This document shows positions 1 to 12,899 of a stretch of 64,000 bases of DNA, in pieces. Location of the stretch: contig NC_079876.1 in assembly GCF_029227915.1 (NCBI RefSeq), forward strand, positions 34,889,828 through 34,953,827, written 5' to 3'. This DNA is from Hydractinia symbiolongicarpus. Taxonomy: Eukaryota > Cnidaria > Hydrozoa > Anthoathecata > Hydractiniidae. The notes beneath the pieces were generated by a model. That model worked only from the letters and a program-made list of their open reading frames with translations. It did no database searches and was not told where the DNA came from. The first letter of the stretch is position 1. Every line of letters starts with the position of its first letter. The position numbers were made by a program, and so were the translations under genes.

Positions 1-832
1 ATATGTGACGCAACCGTTGTAACTGACCCTGATTGATACCGTTAGAAAGTCAATGAAATGTAGTTTTGAAACTGTCGCTATTTCTTCAGCGCGCGATAAC
101 GGCTAGGATCGGTCCCACAGAAAAAATGAATTATTTATCTAAATTTTTAAATGAAGCGCTACCCCAGCGCCCAGTGTAATCGCTGAGTCCCGACAATCAT
201 GTCAAATTAAAAAGAATTTTATTTCAAGGAGTGCACTTGTCTCACTTATAACATTTATAAAGTCACAGTCTAAAGTCAGTTCAATTTAGCCCCACAGTCA
301 ATCGTTTCACTGTTAAAAGCGATGCAACCTTGTAATACAGGAAAAATATCACGAAATGCATGTTGGTACGAATATGTGACTCAACCGTTGTAACTCAAAC
401 GGATTGATACTGTTAGAAAGTCAATGAAATGTAGTTTTTGAAACTGTCGCTATTTCTTCAGCGCGCGATAACTGCTAGGATTTCTCCTACAGTAAAGAAT
501 GACTTATTTATCTAAATTCTTAAATGAAGCGCTACCACAGCGCCCAGTGTAATCGCTGAGTTCCGGCAATCATATCAAATTAAGAAGAATGTTATTTCTT
601 GGAGTCCACTTGTCTCACTTATAACACTTATAAGGTCACAGTCCAAAGTTAGTTCAATTTAGCACCACAGTCAATCGTTTCACTGTTAAAAGCGATGCAA
701 CCTAGTAATATCAGATAAATATCGCTAAATACATGTTGGTACGAATATGTGACCCAACCGTTGAAACTCAAACGGACTGACACCGTTAGAAAATCAGTGA
801 AATGTAGTATTTGAAACAGTCTCTATTACTTC

Positions 833-842
833 AGCGCGCGCT
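833..842. other. AGCGCGCGCT palindrome in an A monomer
   Basis: A perfect 10-bp palindrome just after the shared box, present in many A1 and A2 monomers. Variants AGCGCGCGAT and AGCGCGCAAT break it. Alternating GC makes it locally able to adopt Z-form, though 8 bp is short. Confidence 0.7.
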
Positions 843-1273
843 AACAGCTAGGATTGGTCCCACAGTAAAAAATGACTTTTTTATCTTAATTTTTAATTGA
901 AGCGCTACCACAGTGTCCGGTGTAATTGCTGAGTTTCGGCAATCATGTCAAATTAGGAAGAATGTTATTTCTTGGAGACCAATTGTCTCACTTTAACATT
1001 TATAAGGTCACACTCCAAAATCAGTTCAATTTAGCCCCACAGTCAATCGTTTCACTGCTAAAAGCGATTCAACCTAGTAATATGAGAAAAATATCGCTAA
1101 ATACATGTTGGTGCGAAAATGTGACGCAACCGTTGTAACTGAAGCGGATTGATACCGTTAGAAAGACAATGAAATGTAGTTTTTGAAACTGTCGCTATTT
1201 CTTCAGCGCGTGCTAACGGCTAGGATTGGTCCCACAGTAAAAAATGACTTTTTCATCTTAATTTTTAATTGAA

Positions 1274-1303
1274 GCGCTACCACAGCGCCCAGTGTAATCG
1301 CTG
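1274..1303. other. Overlapping inverted repeats in an A1 monomer
   Basis: GCGCT (1,274-1,278) pairs with AGCGC (1,284-1,288) across ACCAC. CAGCG (1,283-1,287) pairs with CGCTG (1,299-1,303). The two stems share AGCG and exclude each other. Widespread in A1; the GCGCT-AGCGC stem is lost in A2. Confidence 0.6.
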
Positions 1304-2387
1304 AGTTCCGACAATCACGTCAAATTAAGAAGAATGTTATTTCTCGGAGTCCAATTGTCTCATTTATCACATTTATCAGGTCACAGTCCAAAGTTAGTTC
1401 AATTAAATCCCACAGTCAATCGTTTCATTGTTAAAAGCCATACAACCTTGTAATACAGGAAAAATATCACGAAATGCATGTTGGTACGAATATGTGACTC
1501 AACCGTTGTAACTCAAACGGATTGATACTGTTAGAAAGTCAATGAAATGTAGTTTTTGAAACTGTCGCTATTTCTTCAGCGCGCGATAACGGCTAGGATT
1601 TCTCCCACAGTAAAGAATGACTTATTTATCTAAATTCTTAAATGAAGCGCTACCACAGCGACCAGTGTAATCGCTGAGTTCCGGCAATCATGTCAAATTA
1701 GGAAGAATGTTATTTCTTGGAGACCAATTGTCTCACTTTAACATTTATAAGGTCACAGTCCAAAATCAGTTAAATATAGCCCCACAGTCAATCGTTTCAC
1801 TGTTTAAAGCGATGCAACCTAGTAATATCAGATAAATATCATTAAATACATGTTGGTACAAACATGTGACCCAACCGCTGAAACTCAAACGGACTGACAC
1901 CGTTAGAAAATCAGTGAAATGTAGTATTTGAAACTGTCTCTATTACTTCAGCGCGCGCTAACGGCTAGGATTGGTCCCACAGTTAAAAATGACTTTTTTA
2001 TCTTAATTTTTAATGGAAGCGCTACCACACCGCCCAGTGTAATTGCTAAGTCTCGGCAATCATGTCCAATTAGGAAGAATGTTATTTCTTGAAGTCCAAT
2101 TGTCTCACTTTAACATTTATAAGGTCACAGTCCATAATCAGTTCAATTAAGCCACACATTCAATCGTTTCATTGTTAAAAGCGATGCAACCTAGTAATAT
2201 CAGATAAATATCATTAAATACATGTTGGTACAAACATGTGACCCAACCGCTGAAACTTAAACGCACTGACACCGTTAGAAAACCAGTGAAATGTAGTATT
2301 TGAAGCTGTTTCTATTTCTGCAGCGCGCGATAACGGCAAGGATTGGTCCCACAGTAAAAAATGACTTTTTTATCTTAATTTTTATTG

Positions 2388-2568
2388 AAGCGCTACCACA
2401 GCGCCCAGTGTAATGGCTGAGTTTCGGCAATCATGTCAAGTTAAAAAGAATGTTATTTCTTGTAGTCCACTTGTCTTATTTGAAACTGTCTCTATTACTT
2501 CAGCGCGCGCTAACGGCTAGGATTGGTCCCACAGTTAAAAATGACTTTTTTATCTTAATTTTTAATTG
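2388..2568. repeat. Truncated A1 monomer (191-bp internal deletion)
   Basis: The GAAGCGCTACC anchors at 2,387 and 2,568 are only 181 bp apart instead of about 372. The sequence runs from CACTTGTCT directly into TATTTGAAACTGTC at about 2,476/2,477, skipping the TAACATT...GTAGTATTTG half of the monomer. The loss is about 191 bp, close to half a repeat. Confidence 0.9.
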
Positions 2569-3639
2569 AAGCGCTACCACACCGCCCAGTGTAATTGCTA
2601 AGTCTCGGCAATCATGTCCAATTAGAAAGAATGTTATTTCTTGAAGTCCAATTGTCTCACTTTAACATTTATAAGGTCACAGTCCATAATTAGTTCAATT
2701 AAGCCACACATTCAATCGCTTCACTGTTAAAAGCCATACAACCTAGTAATACCGGAAAAATATCACGAAAAACATGTTGGCACGAATATCTGACTCAACC
2801 GTTGTAATTCAAACGGATTGATACTGTTAGAAAGTCAATGAAATGTAGTTTTTGAAACTGTCGCTATTTTTTCAGCGCGCGCTAAAGGCTAGGATTGGTC
2901 CCACAGTAAAAAATGACTTTTTTGTCTTAATTTTTAATTGAAGCGCTACCACAGCGCCCAGTGTAATCGCTGAGTTCCGGCAATCATGTCAAATTAAAAA
3001 GAATGTTATTTCTTGTAGTCCACTTGTCTCACTTATAACATTTATAAGGTCACAGTCCAAAATCAGTTCAATTTAGTCCCATAGTCAATCGTTTCACAGT
3101 TAAAAGCGATGCAAACTATTAATATGAGAAAAATATCGCTAAATGCATCTTGGTACGAATATGTGACGCAACCGTTGTAACTAAAGCGGATTTATACCGT
3201 TAGAAAGTCAATGAAATGTAGTTTTTGAAACTGTCGCTATTTCTTCAGCGCGCGCTAAAGGCTAGGATTGGTCCCACAGTAAAAAATGACTTTTTTGTCT
3301 TAATTTTTAATTGAAGCGCTACCACAGCGCCCAGTGTAATCGCTGAGTTCCGGCAATCATGTCAAATTAAAAAGAATGTTATTTCTTGTAGTCCACTTGT
3401 CTCACTTATAACATTTATAAGGTCACAGTCCAAAATCAGTTCAATTTAGTCCCATAGTCAATCGTTTCACTGTTAAAAGCGATGCAAACTATTAATATGA
3501 GAAAAATATCGCTAAATACATCTTGGTACGAATATGTGACTCAACCGTTGTAACTCAAACGGATTGATACTGTTAGAAAGTCAATGAAATGTAGTTTTTG
3601 AAGCTGTCGCTATTTCTTCAGCGCGCAATAACGGCTAGG

Positions 3640-4980
3640 ATTGGTCCCACAGTAAAAAATGACTTTTTTATCTTAATTTTTAATTGAAGCGCTACCACAG
3701 CTCCCAGTGTAATCGCTGAGTTCCGACAATCACGTCAAATTAAGAATAATGTTATTTCTTGGAGTCCAATTGTCTCATTTATCACATTTATCAGGTCATA
3801 GTCCAAAGTTAGTTCAATTTAATCCCACAGTCAATCGTTTCATTGTTAAAACCCATACAACCTTGTAATACAGGAAAAATATCACGAAATGCATGTTGGT
3901 ACGAATATGTGACTCAACCGTTGTAACTCAAACGGATTGATACTGTTAGAAAGTCAATGAAATGTAGTTTTTGAAGCTGTCGCTATTTCTTCAGCGCGCA
4001 ATAACGGCTAGGATTGATCCCACAGTAAAAAATGACTTTTTTATCTTAATTTTTATTGAAGCGCTACCACAGCGCCCAGTGTAATGGCTGAGCTTCGGCA
4101 ATCATGTCAAGTTAAAAAGAATGTTATTTCTTGGAGTCCAATTGTCTCACTTTAACATTGATAAGGTCACAGTCCATAATCAGTTCAATTAAGTCCCACA
4201 TTCAATCGTTTCACTGTTAAAAGCGATGCAACCTAGTAATATCAGATAAATATCATCAAATACATGTTGGTACAAACATGTGACCCAACCGCTGGAACTC
4301 AAACGGACTGACACCGTTAGAAAATCAGTGAAATGTAGTATTTGAAGCTGTTTCTATTTCTTCAGCGCGCGATAACGGCAAGGATTGGTCCCACAGTAAA
4401 AAATGACTTTTTTATCTTAATTTTTAATTGAAGCGCTACCACAGCGCCCAGTGTAACCGCTGAGTTCCGACAATCACGTCAAATTAAGAAGAATGTTATT
4501 TCTTGGAGTCCAATTGTCTCATTTATCACATTTATCAGGTCACAGTCCAAAGTTAGTTCAATTAAATCCCACAGTCAATCGTTTCATTGTTAAAACCCAT
4601 ACAACCTTGTAATACAGGAAAAATATCACGAAATGCATGTTGGTACGAATATGTGACTCAACCGTTGTAACTCAAACGGATTGACACTGTTAGAAAGTCA
4701 ATGAAATGTAGTTTTTGAAGCTGTCGCTATTTCTTCAGCGCGCAATAACGGCTAGGATTGATCCCACAGTAAAAAATGACTTTTTTATCTTAATTTTTAT
4801 TGAAGCGCTACCACAGCGCCCAGCGTAATGGCTGAGTTTCGGCAATCATTTCAAGTTAAAAAGATTGTTATTTCTTGGAATCCAATTGTCTCACTTTAAC
4901 ATTTGTAAGGTCACAGTCCATAATCAGTTCAATTAAGTCCCACATTCAATCGTTTCACTGTTAAAAGCAATACAACCTAG
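3640..4980. repeat. A1 segmental duplication, copy 1 (partner 10,714-12,054)
   Basis: This segment shares private variants with a segment 7,074 bp downstream. TAAGAATAATG occurs at 3,741 and 10,815, and GAGCTTCGGC at 4,089 and 11,163. Beyond about 4.85 kb the offset becomes 7,818 bp (GATTGTTATTTC at 4,863 and 12,681). The downstream copy has therefore gained 744 bp, two monomers. Block edges are approximate. Confidence 0.75.
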
Positions 4981-5639
4981 TAGTACCGGAAAAATATCAC
5001 GAAAAACATGTTGGTACGAATATGTGACTCAACCGTTGTAACTCAAACGGATTGATACTGTTAGAAAGTCAATGAAATGTAGTTTTTGAAACTGTCGCTA
5101 TTTCTTCAGCGCGCGCTAAAGGCTAGGATTGGTCCCACAGTAAAGAATGACTTTTTTGTCTTAATTTTTATTTGAAGCGCTACCACAGCGCCCAGTGTAA
5201 TCGCTGAGTTCCGGCAATCATGTCAAATTAAAAAGAATGTTATTTCTTGTAGTCCACTTGTCTCACTTATAACATTTATAAGGTCACCGTCCAAAATCAG
5301 TTCAATTAAGTCCCATAGTCAATCGTTTCACAGTTAAAAGCGATGCAAACTATTAATATGAGAAAAGAATCGCTAAATGCATCTTGGTACGAATATGTGA
5401 CGCAACCGTTGTAACTGAAGCGAATTTATACCGTTAGAAAGTCAATGAAATGTAGTTTTTGAAACTGTCGCTATTTCTTCAGCGCGCGCTAAAGGCTAGG
5501 ATTGGTCCCACAGTAAAAAATGACTTTTTTGTCTTAATTTTTAATTGAAGCGCTACCACAGCGCCCAGTGTAATTGCTGAGTTCCGGCAATCATGTCAAA
5601 TTAAAAAGAATGTTATTTCTTGGAGTCCAATTGTCTCAT

Positions 5640-6640
5640 TTATCACATTTATCAGGTCGCAGTCCAAAGTTAGTTCAATTAAATCCCACAGTCAATCGTT
5701 TCATTGTTAAAACCAATACAACCTTGTAATACAGGAAAAATATCACGAATTGCATGTTGGTACGAATATGTGACTCAACCGTTGTAACTCACACGGATTG
5801 ATACTGTTAGAAAGTCAATGAAATTTTGTTTTTGAAGCTGTCGCGATTTCGTCAGCGCGCGATAACGGATAGGATTGGTCCCACAGTAAAAAATGACTTT
5901 TTTGTCTTAATTTTTAATTGAAGCGCTACCACAGCGCCCAGTGTAATCGCTGAGTTCCGGCAATCATTTCAAATTAAAAAGAATGTTATTTCTTGTAGTC
6001 CACTTGTCTCACTTATAACATTTATAAGGTCACAGTCCAAAATCAGTTCAATTTAGTCCCATAGTCAATCATTTCACAGTTAAAAGCGATGCAAACTATT
6101 AATATGAGAAAAATATCGCTAAATGCATTTTGGTACGAATATGTGACGCAACCGTTGTAACTGAAGCGGATTTATACCGTTAGAAAGTCCGTGAAATGTA
6201 GTTTTTGAAACTGTCGCTATTTCTTCAGCGCGCTAACGGCTAGGATTGGTCCTACAGTAAAAAATGACTTTTTTATCTTAATTTTTAATTGAAGCGCTAC
6301 CACAGCGCCCAGTGTAATCGCTGAGTTCCGACAATCACGTCAAATTAAGAAGAATGTTATTTCTTGGAGTCCAATTGTCTCATTTATCACATTTATCAGG
6401 TCGCAGTCCAAAGTTAGTTCAATTAAATCCCACAGTCAATCGTTTCATTGTTAAAACCAATACAACCTTGTAATACAGGAAAAATATCACGAATTGCATG
6501 TTGGTACGAATATGTGACTCAACCGTTGTAACTCACACGGATTGATACTGTTAGAAAGTCAATGAAATTTTGTTTTTGAAGCTGTTGCGATTTCGTCAGC
6601 GCGCGATAACGGATAGGATTGGTCCCACAGTAAAAAATGA
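5640..6640. repeat. Local A1 dimer duplication (744-bp period)
   Basis: Private variants recur 744 bp apart. ATCAGGTCGCAGTCC appears at about 5,651 and 6,395. GAAATTTTGTTTTTGAAGCTG appears at 5,820 and 6,564, and GATAACGGATAGG follows both. The pattern fits a two-monomer unequal exchange. Edges are approximate. Confidence 0.75.
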
Positions 6641-9600
6641 CTTATTTATCTAAATTTTTAATTAAAGCGCTACCATAGCGCCCAGTGTAATGGCTGAGTT
6701 TCGCCAATCATGTCAAGTTAAAAAGAATGTTATTTCTTGGAGTCCAATTGTCTCACTTTAACATTTATAAGGTCACAGTCCATAATCAGTTCAATTAAGT
6801 CCCACATTCAATCGTTTCACTGTTAAAAGCCATACAACCTAGTAGTACCGGAAAAATATCACGAAAAACATGTTGATACGAATATGTGACTCAACCGTTG
6901 TAACTCAAACGGATTGATACTGTTAGAAAGTCAATGAAATGTAGTTTTTGAAACTGTCGCTATTTCTTCAGCGCGCACTAAAGGCTAGGATTGGTCCCAC
7001 AGTAAAAAATGACTATTTTGTCTTAATTTTTAATTGAAGCGCTACCACAGCGCCCAGTGTAATCGCTGAGTTCCGGCAATCATGTCAAATTAAAAAGAAT
7101 GTTATTTCTTGTAGTCCACTTGTCTCACTTATAACATTTATAAGGTCACAGTCCAAAATCAGTTCAATTTAGTCCCATAGTCAATCGTTTCACAGTTAAA
7201 AGCGATGCAAACTATTAATATGAGAAAAATATCGCTAAATGCATCTTGGTACGAATATGTGACGCAACCGTTGTAACTGAAGCGGATTTATACCGTTAGA
7301 AAGTCAATGAAATGTAGTTTTTGAAACTGTCGCTATTTCTTCAGCGCGCGCTAAAGGGTAGGATTGGTCCCACAGTAAAAAATGACTTTTTTGTCTTAAT
7401 TTTTAATTGAAGCGCTACCACAGCGCCCAGTGTAATCGCTGAGTTCCGACAATCACGTCAAACTAAGAAGAATGTTATTTCTTGGAGTCCACTTGTCTCA
7501 CTTATAACATTTATAAGGTCACAGTCCAAAGTCAGTTCAATTTAGTCCCACAGTCAATCGTTTCACTGCTAAAAGCGATTCAACCTAGTAATATGAGAAA
7601 AATATCGCTAAATACATGTTGGTGCGAATATGTGACGCAACCGTTGTAACTGAAGCGGATTGATACCGTTAGAAAGACAATGAAATGTAGTTTTTGAAAC
7701 TGTCGCTATTTTTACAGCGCGCGCTAAAGGCTAGGATTGGTCCCACAGTAAAAAATGACTTTTTCATCTTAATTTTTAATTGCCGCGCTACCACAGCGCC
7801 CAGTGTAATCGCTGAGTTCCAACAATCACGTCAAATTAAGAAGAATGTTATTTCTCTGAGTCCAATTGTCTCATTTATCACATTTATCAGGTCACAGTCC
7901 AAAGTTAGTTCAATTAAATCCCACAGTCAATCGTTTCATTGTTAAAACCAATACAACCTTGTAATACAGGAAAAATATCACGAAATGCATGTTGGTACGA
8001 ATATGTGACTCAACCGTTGTAACTCAAACGGATTGATACTGTTAGAAAGTCAATGAAATGTAGTTTTTGAAACTGTCGCTATTTCTTCAGCGCCCGATAA
8101 CGGCTAGGATTTCTCCCACAGTAAAGAATGACTTATTTATCTAAATTCTTAAATGAAGCGCTACCACAGCGCCCAGTGTAATCGCTGAGTTCCGGCCATC
8201 ATATCAAATTAAGAAGAATGTTATTTCTTGGAGTCCACTTGTCTCACTTATAACACTTATAAGGTCACAGTCCAAAGTTAGTTCAATTTAGCACCACAGT
8301 CAATCGTTTCACTGTTAAAAGTGATGCAACCTAGTAATATCAGATAAATATCGCTAAATACATGTTGGTACGAATATGTGACCCAACCGTTGAAATTCAA
8401 ACGGACTGACACCGTTAGAAAATCAGTGAAATGTAGTATTTGAAACTGTCTCTATTACTTCAGCGCGCGCTAACGGCTAGGATTGGTCCCACAGTAAAAA
8501 ATGACTTTTTTATCTTAATTTTTAATTGAAGCGCTACCACAGTGTCCAGTGTAATTGCTGAGTTTCGGCAATCATGTCAAATTAGGAAGAATGTTATTTC
8601 TTGGAGACCAATTGTCCCACTTTAACATTTATAAGGTCACAGTCCAAAATCAGTTAAATTTAGCCCCACAGTCAATCGTTTCACTGTTAAAAGCGATGCA
8701 ACCTAGTAATATCAGATAAATATCATTAAATACATGTTGGTACAAACATGTGACCCAACCGCTGAAACTCAAACGGACTGACACCGTTAGAAAATCAGTG
8801 AAATGTAGTATTTGAAACTGTCACTATTACTTCAGCGCGCGCTAACGGCTAGGATTGGTCCCACAGTTAAAAATGACTTTTTTATCTTAATTTTTAATTG
8901 AAGCGCTACCACACCGCCCAGTGTAATTGCTAAGTCTTGGCAATCATGTCCAATTAGGAAGAATGTTATTTCTTGAAGTCCAATTGTCTCACTTTAACAT
9001 TTATAAGGTCACAGTCCATAATCAGTTCAATTAAGCCACACATTCAATCGCTTCACTGTTAAAAGCCATACAACCTAGTAATACCGGAAAAATATCACGA
9101 AAAACATGTTGGCACGAATATCTGACTCAACCGTTGTAATTCAAACGGATTGATACTGTTAGCAAGTCAATGAAATGTAGTTTTTGAAACTGTCGCTATT
9201 TCTTCAGCGCGCGCTAAAGGCTAGGATTGGTCCCACAGTAAAAAATGACTTTTTTGTCATAATTTTTAATTGAAGCGCTACCACAGCGCCCAGTTTAATC
9301 GCTGAGTTCCGGCAATCATGTCAAATTAAAAAGAATGTTATTTCTTGTAGTCCACTTGTCTCACTTATAACATTTATCAGGTCACAGTCCAAAGTCAGTT
9401 CAATTAAATCCCACAGTCAATCGTTTCATTGTTAAAACCCATACAACCTTGTAATGCAGGATAAATATTACGAAATGCATGTTGGTACGAATATGTGACT
9501 CAACCGTTGTAACTCAAACAGATTGATACTCCTAGAAAGTCAATGAAATGTAGTTTTTGAAGCTGTCGCTATTTCTTCAGCGCGCAATAACGGCTAGGAT

Positions 9601-10713
9601 TGATCCCACAGTAAAAAATGACTTTTTTATCTTAATTTTTATTGAAGCGTTACCACAGCGCCCAGTGTAATGGCTGAGTTTTGGCAATCATGTCAAGTTA
9701 AGAAGAATGTTATTTCTTGGAGTCCAATTGTCTCACTTTAACATTGATAAGGTCACAGTCCATAATCAGTTTAATTAAGTCCCACATTCAATCGTTTCAC
9801 TGTTAAAAGCGATGCAACCTAGTAATATCAGATAAATATCATTAAATACATGTTGGTACAAACATGTGACCCAACCGCTGAAACTCAAACGGACTGACAC
9901 CGTTAGAAAATCAGTGAAATGTAGTATTTGAAGCTGTTTCTATTTCTTCAGCGCGCGATAACGCCAAGGATTGGTCCCACAGTAAAAAATGACTTTTTTA
10001 TCTTAATTTTTAATTGAAGCGCTACCACAGCGCCCAGTGTAATCGCTGAGTTCCGACAATCACGTCAAATTAAGAAGAATGTTATTTCTTGGAGTCCAAT
10101 TGTCTCATTTATCACATTTATCAGGTCACAGTCCAAAGTTAGTTCAATTAAATCCCACAGTCAATCGTTTCATTGTTAAAACCCATACAACCTTGTAATA
10201 CAGGAAATATATCACGAAATGCATGTTGGTACGAATATGTGACTCAACCGTTGTAACTCAAACGGATTGATACTGTTAGAAAGTCAATGAAATGTAGTTT
10301 TTGAAGCTGTCGCTATTTCTTCAGCGCGCAATAACGGCTAGGATTGATCCCACAGTAAAAAATGACTTTTTTATCTTAATTTTTATTGAAGCGCTACCAC
10401 AGCGCCCAGTGTAATGGCTGAGTTTCGGCAATCATGTCAAGTTAAAAAGAATGTTATTTCTTGTAGTCCACTTGTCTCACTTATAACATTTATAAGGTCA
10501 CAGTCCAAAATCAGTTCAATTTAGTCCCATAGTCAATCGTTTCACTGTTAAAAGCGATGCAACATAGTAATATCAGATAAATATCATAAATACATGTTGG
10601 TACAAACATGTGACCCAACCGCTGAAACTCAAACGGACTGACACCGTTAGAAAATCAGTGAAATGTAGTATTTGAAGCTGTTTCTATTTCTTCAGCGCGC
10701 GATAACGGCAAGG

Positions 10714-12054
10714 ATTGGTCCCACAGTAAAAAATGACTTTTTTATCTTAATTTTTAATTGAAGCGCTACCACAGCGCCCAGTGTAATCGCTGAGTTCCGA
10801 CAATCACGTCAAATTAAGAATAATGTTATTTCTTGGAGTCCAATTGTCTCATTTATCACATTTATCAGGTCACAGTCCAAAGTTAGTTCAATTTAATCCC
10901 ACAGTCAATCGTTTCATTGTTAAAACCCATACAACCTTGTAATACAGGAAAAATATCACGAAATGCATGTTGGTACGAATATGTGACTCAACCGTTGTAA
11001 CTCAAACGGATTGATACTGTTAGAAAGTCAATGAAATGTAGTTTTTGAAGCTGTCGCTATTTCTTCAGCGCGCAATAACGGCTAGGATTGATCCCACAGT
11101 AAAAAATGACTTTTTTATCTTAATTTTTATTGAAGCGCTACCGCAGCGCCCAGTGAAATGGCTGAGCTTCGGCAATCATGTCAAGTTAAAAAGAATGTTA
11201 TTTCTTGGAGTCCAATTGTCTCACTTTAACATTGATAAGGTCACAGTCCATAATCAGTTCAATTAAGTCCCACATTCAATCGTTTCACTGTTATAAGCGA
11301 TGCAACCTAGTAATATCAGATAAATATCATTAAATACATGTTGGTACAAACATGTGACCCAACCGCTGAAACTCAAACGGACTGACACCGTTAGAAAATC
11401 AGTGAAGTGTAGTATTTGAAGTTGTTTCTATTTCTTCAGCGCGCGATAACGGCAAGGATAGGTCTCACAGTAAAAAATGACTTTTTTATCTTAATTTTTA
11501 ATTGAAGCGCTACCACAGCGCCCAGTGTAATTGCTGAGTTCCGACAATCACGTCAAATTAAGAAGAATGTTATTTCTTGGAGTCCAATTGTCTCATTTAT
11601 CACATTTATCAGGTCACAGTCCAAAGTTAGTTCAATTAAATCCCACAGTCAATCGTTTCATTGTTAAAACCCATACAACCTTGTAATACAGGAAAAATAT
11701 CACGAAATGCATGTTGGTACGAATATGTGACTCAACCGTTGTAACTCAAACGGATTGATACTGTTAGAAAGTCAATGAAATGTAGTTTTTGAAGCTGTCG
11801 CTATTTCTTCAGCGCGAAATAACGGCTAGGATTGATCCCACAGTAAAAAATGACTTTTTTATCTTAATTTTTATTGAAGCGCCACCACAGCGCCCAGTGT
11901 AATGGCTGAGTTTCAGCAATCATTTCAAGTTAAAAAGATTGTTATTTCTTGGAATCCAATTGTCTCACTTTAACATTGATAATGTCACAGTCCATAATCA
12001 GTTCAATTAAGTCCTACATTCAATCGTTTCACTGTTAAAAGCGATGCAACCTAG
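10714..12054. repeat. A1 segmental duplication, copy 2 (partner 3,640-4,980)
   Basis: This is the second copy of the block at 3,640-4,980, offset 7,074 bp (19 monomers). It differs by scattered substitutions. It is followed by a further two-monomer repetition (about 11.9-12.7 kb) that is absent from copy 1. Confidence 0.75.
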
Positions 12055-12899
12055 TAATATCAGATAAATATCATTAAATACATGTTGGTACAAACATGTG
12101 ACCCAACCGCTGAAACTCAAACGGACTGACACCGTTAGAAAATCAGTGAAATGTAGTATTTAAAGCTGTTTCTATTACTTCAGCGCGCGCTAACGGCTAG
12201 GATTGGTCCCACAGTAAAAAATGACTTTTTTATCTTAATTTTTAATTGAAGCGCTACCACAGCGCCCAGTGTAATCGCTGAGTTCCAACAATCACGTCAA
12301 ATTAAGAAGAATGTTATTTCTTGGAGTCCAATTGTCTAATTTATCACATTTATCAGGTTACAGTCCAAAGTTAGTTCAATTAAATCCCACAGTCAATCGT
12401 TTCATTGTTAAAACCCATACAACCTTGTAATACAGGAAAAATATCACGAAATGCATGTTGGTACGAAAATGTGACTCAACCGTTGTAACTCAAACGGATT
12501 GATACTGTTAGAAAGTCAATGAAATGTAGTTTTTGAAGCTGTCGCTATTTCTTCAGCGCGCAATAACGGCTAGGACTGATCCCACAGTAAAAAATGACTT
12601 TTTTATCTTAATTTTTATTGAAGCGCCACCACAGCGCCCAGTGTAATGGCTGAGTTTCAGCAATCATTTCAAGTTAAAAAGATTGTTATTTCTTGGAATC
12701 CAATTGTCTCACTTTAACATTGATAATGTCACAGTCCATAATCAGTTCAATTAAGTCCCACATTCAATCGTTTCACTGTTAAAAGCCATACAACCTAGTA
12801 GTACCGGAAAAATATCACGAAAAACATGTTGGTACGAATATGTGACTCAACCGTTGTAACTCAAACGGATTGATACTGTTAGAAAGTCAATGAAATGTA

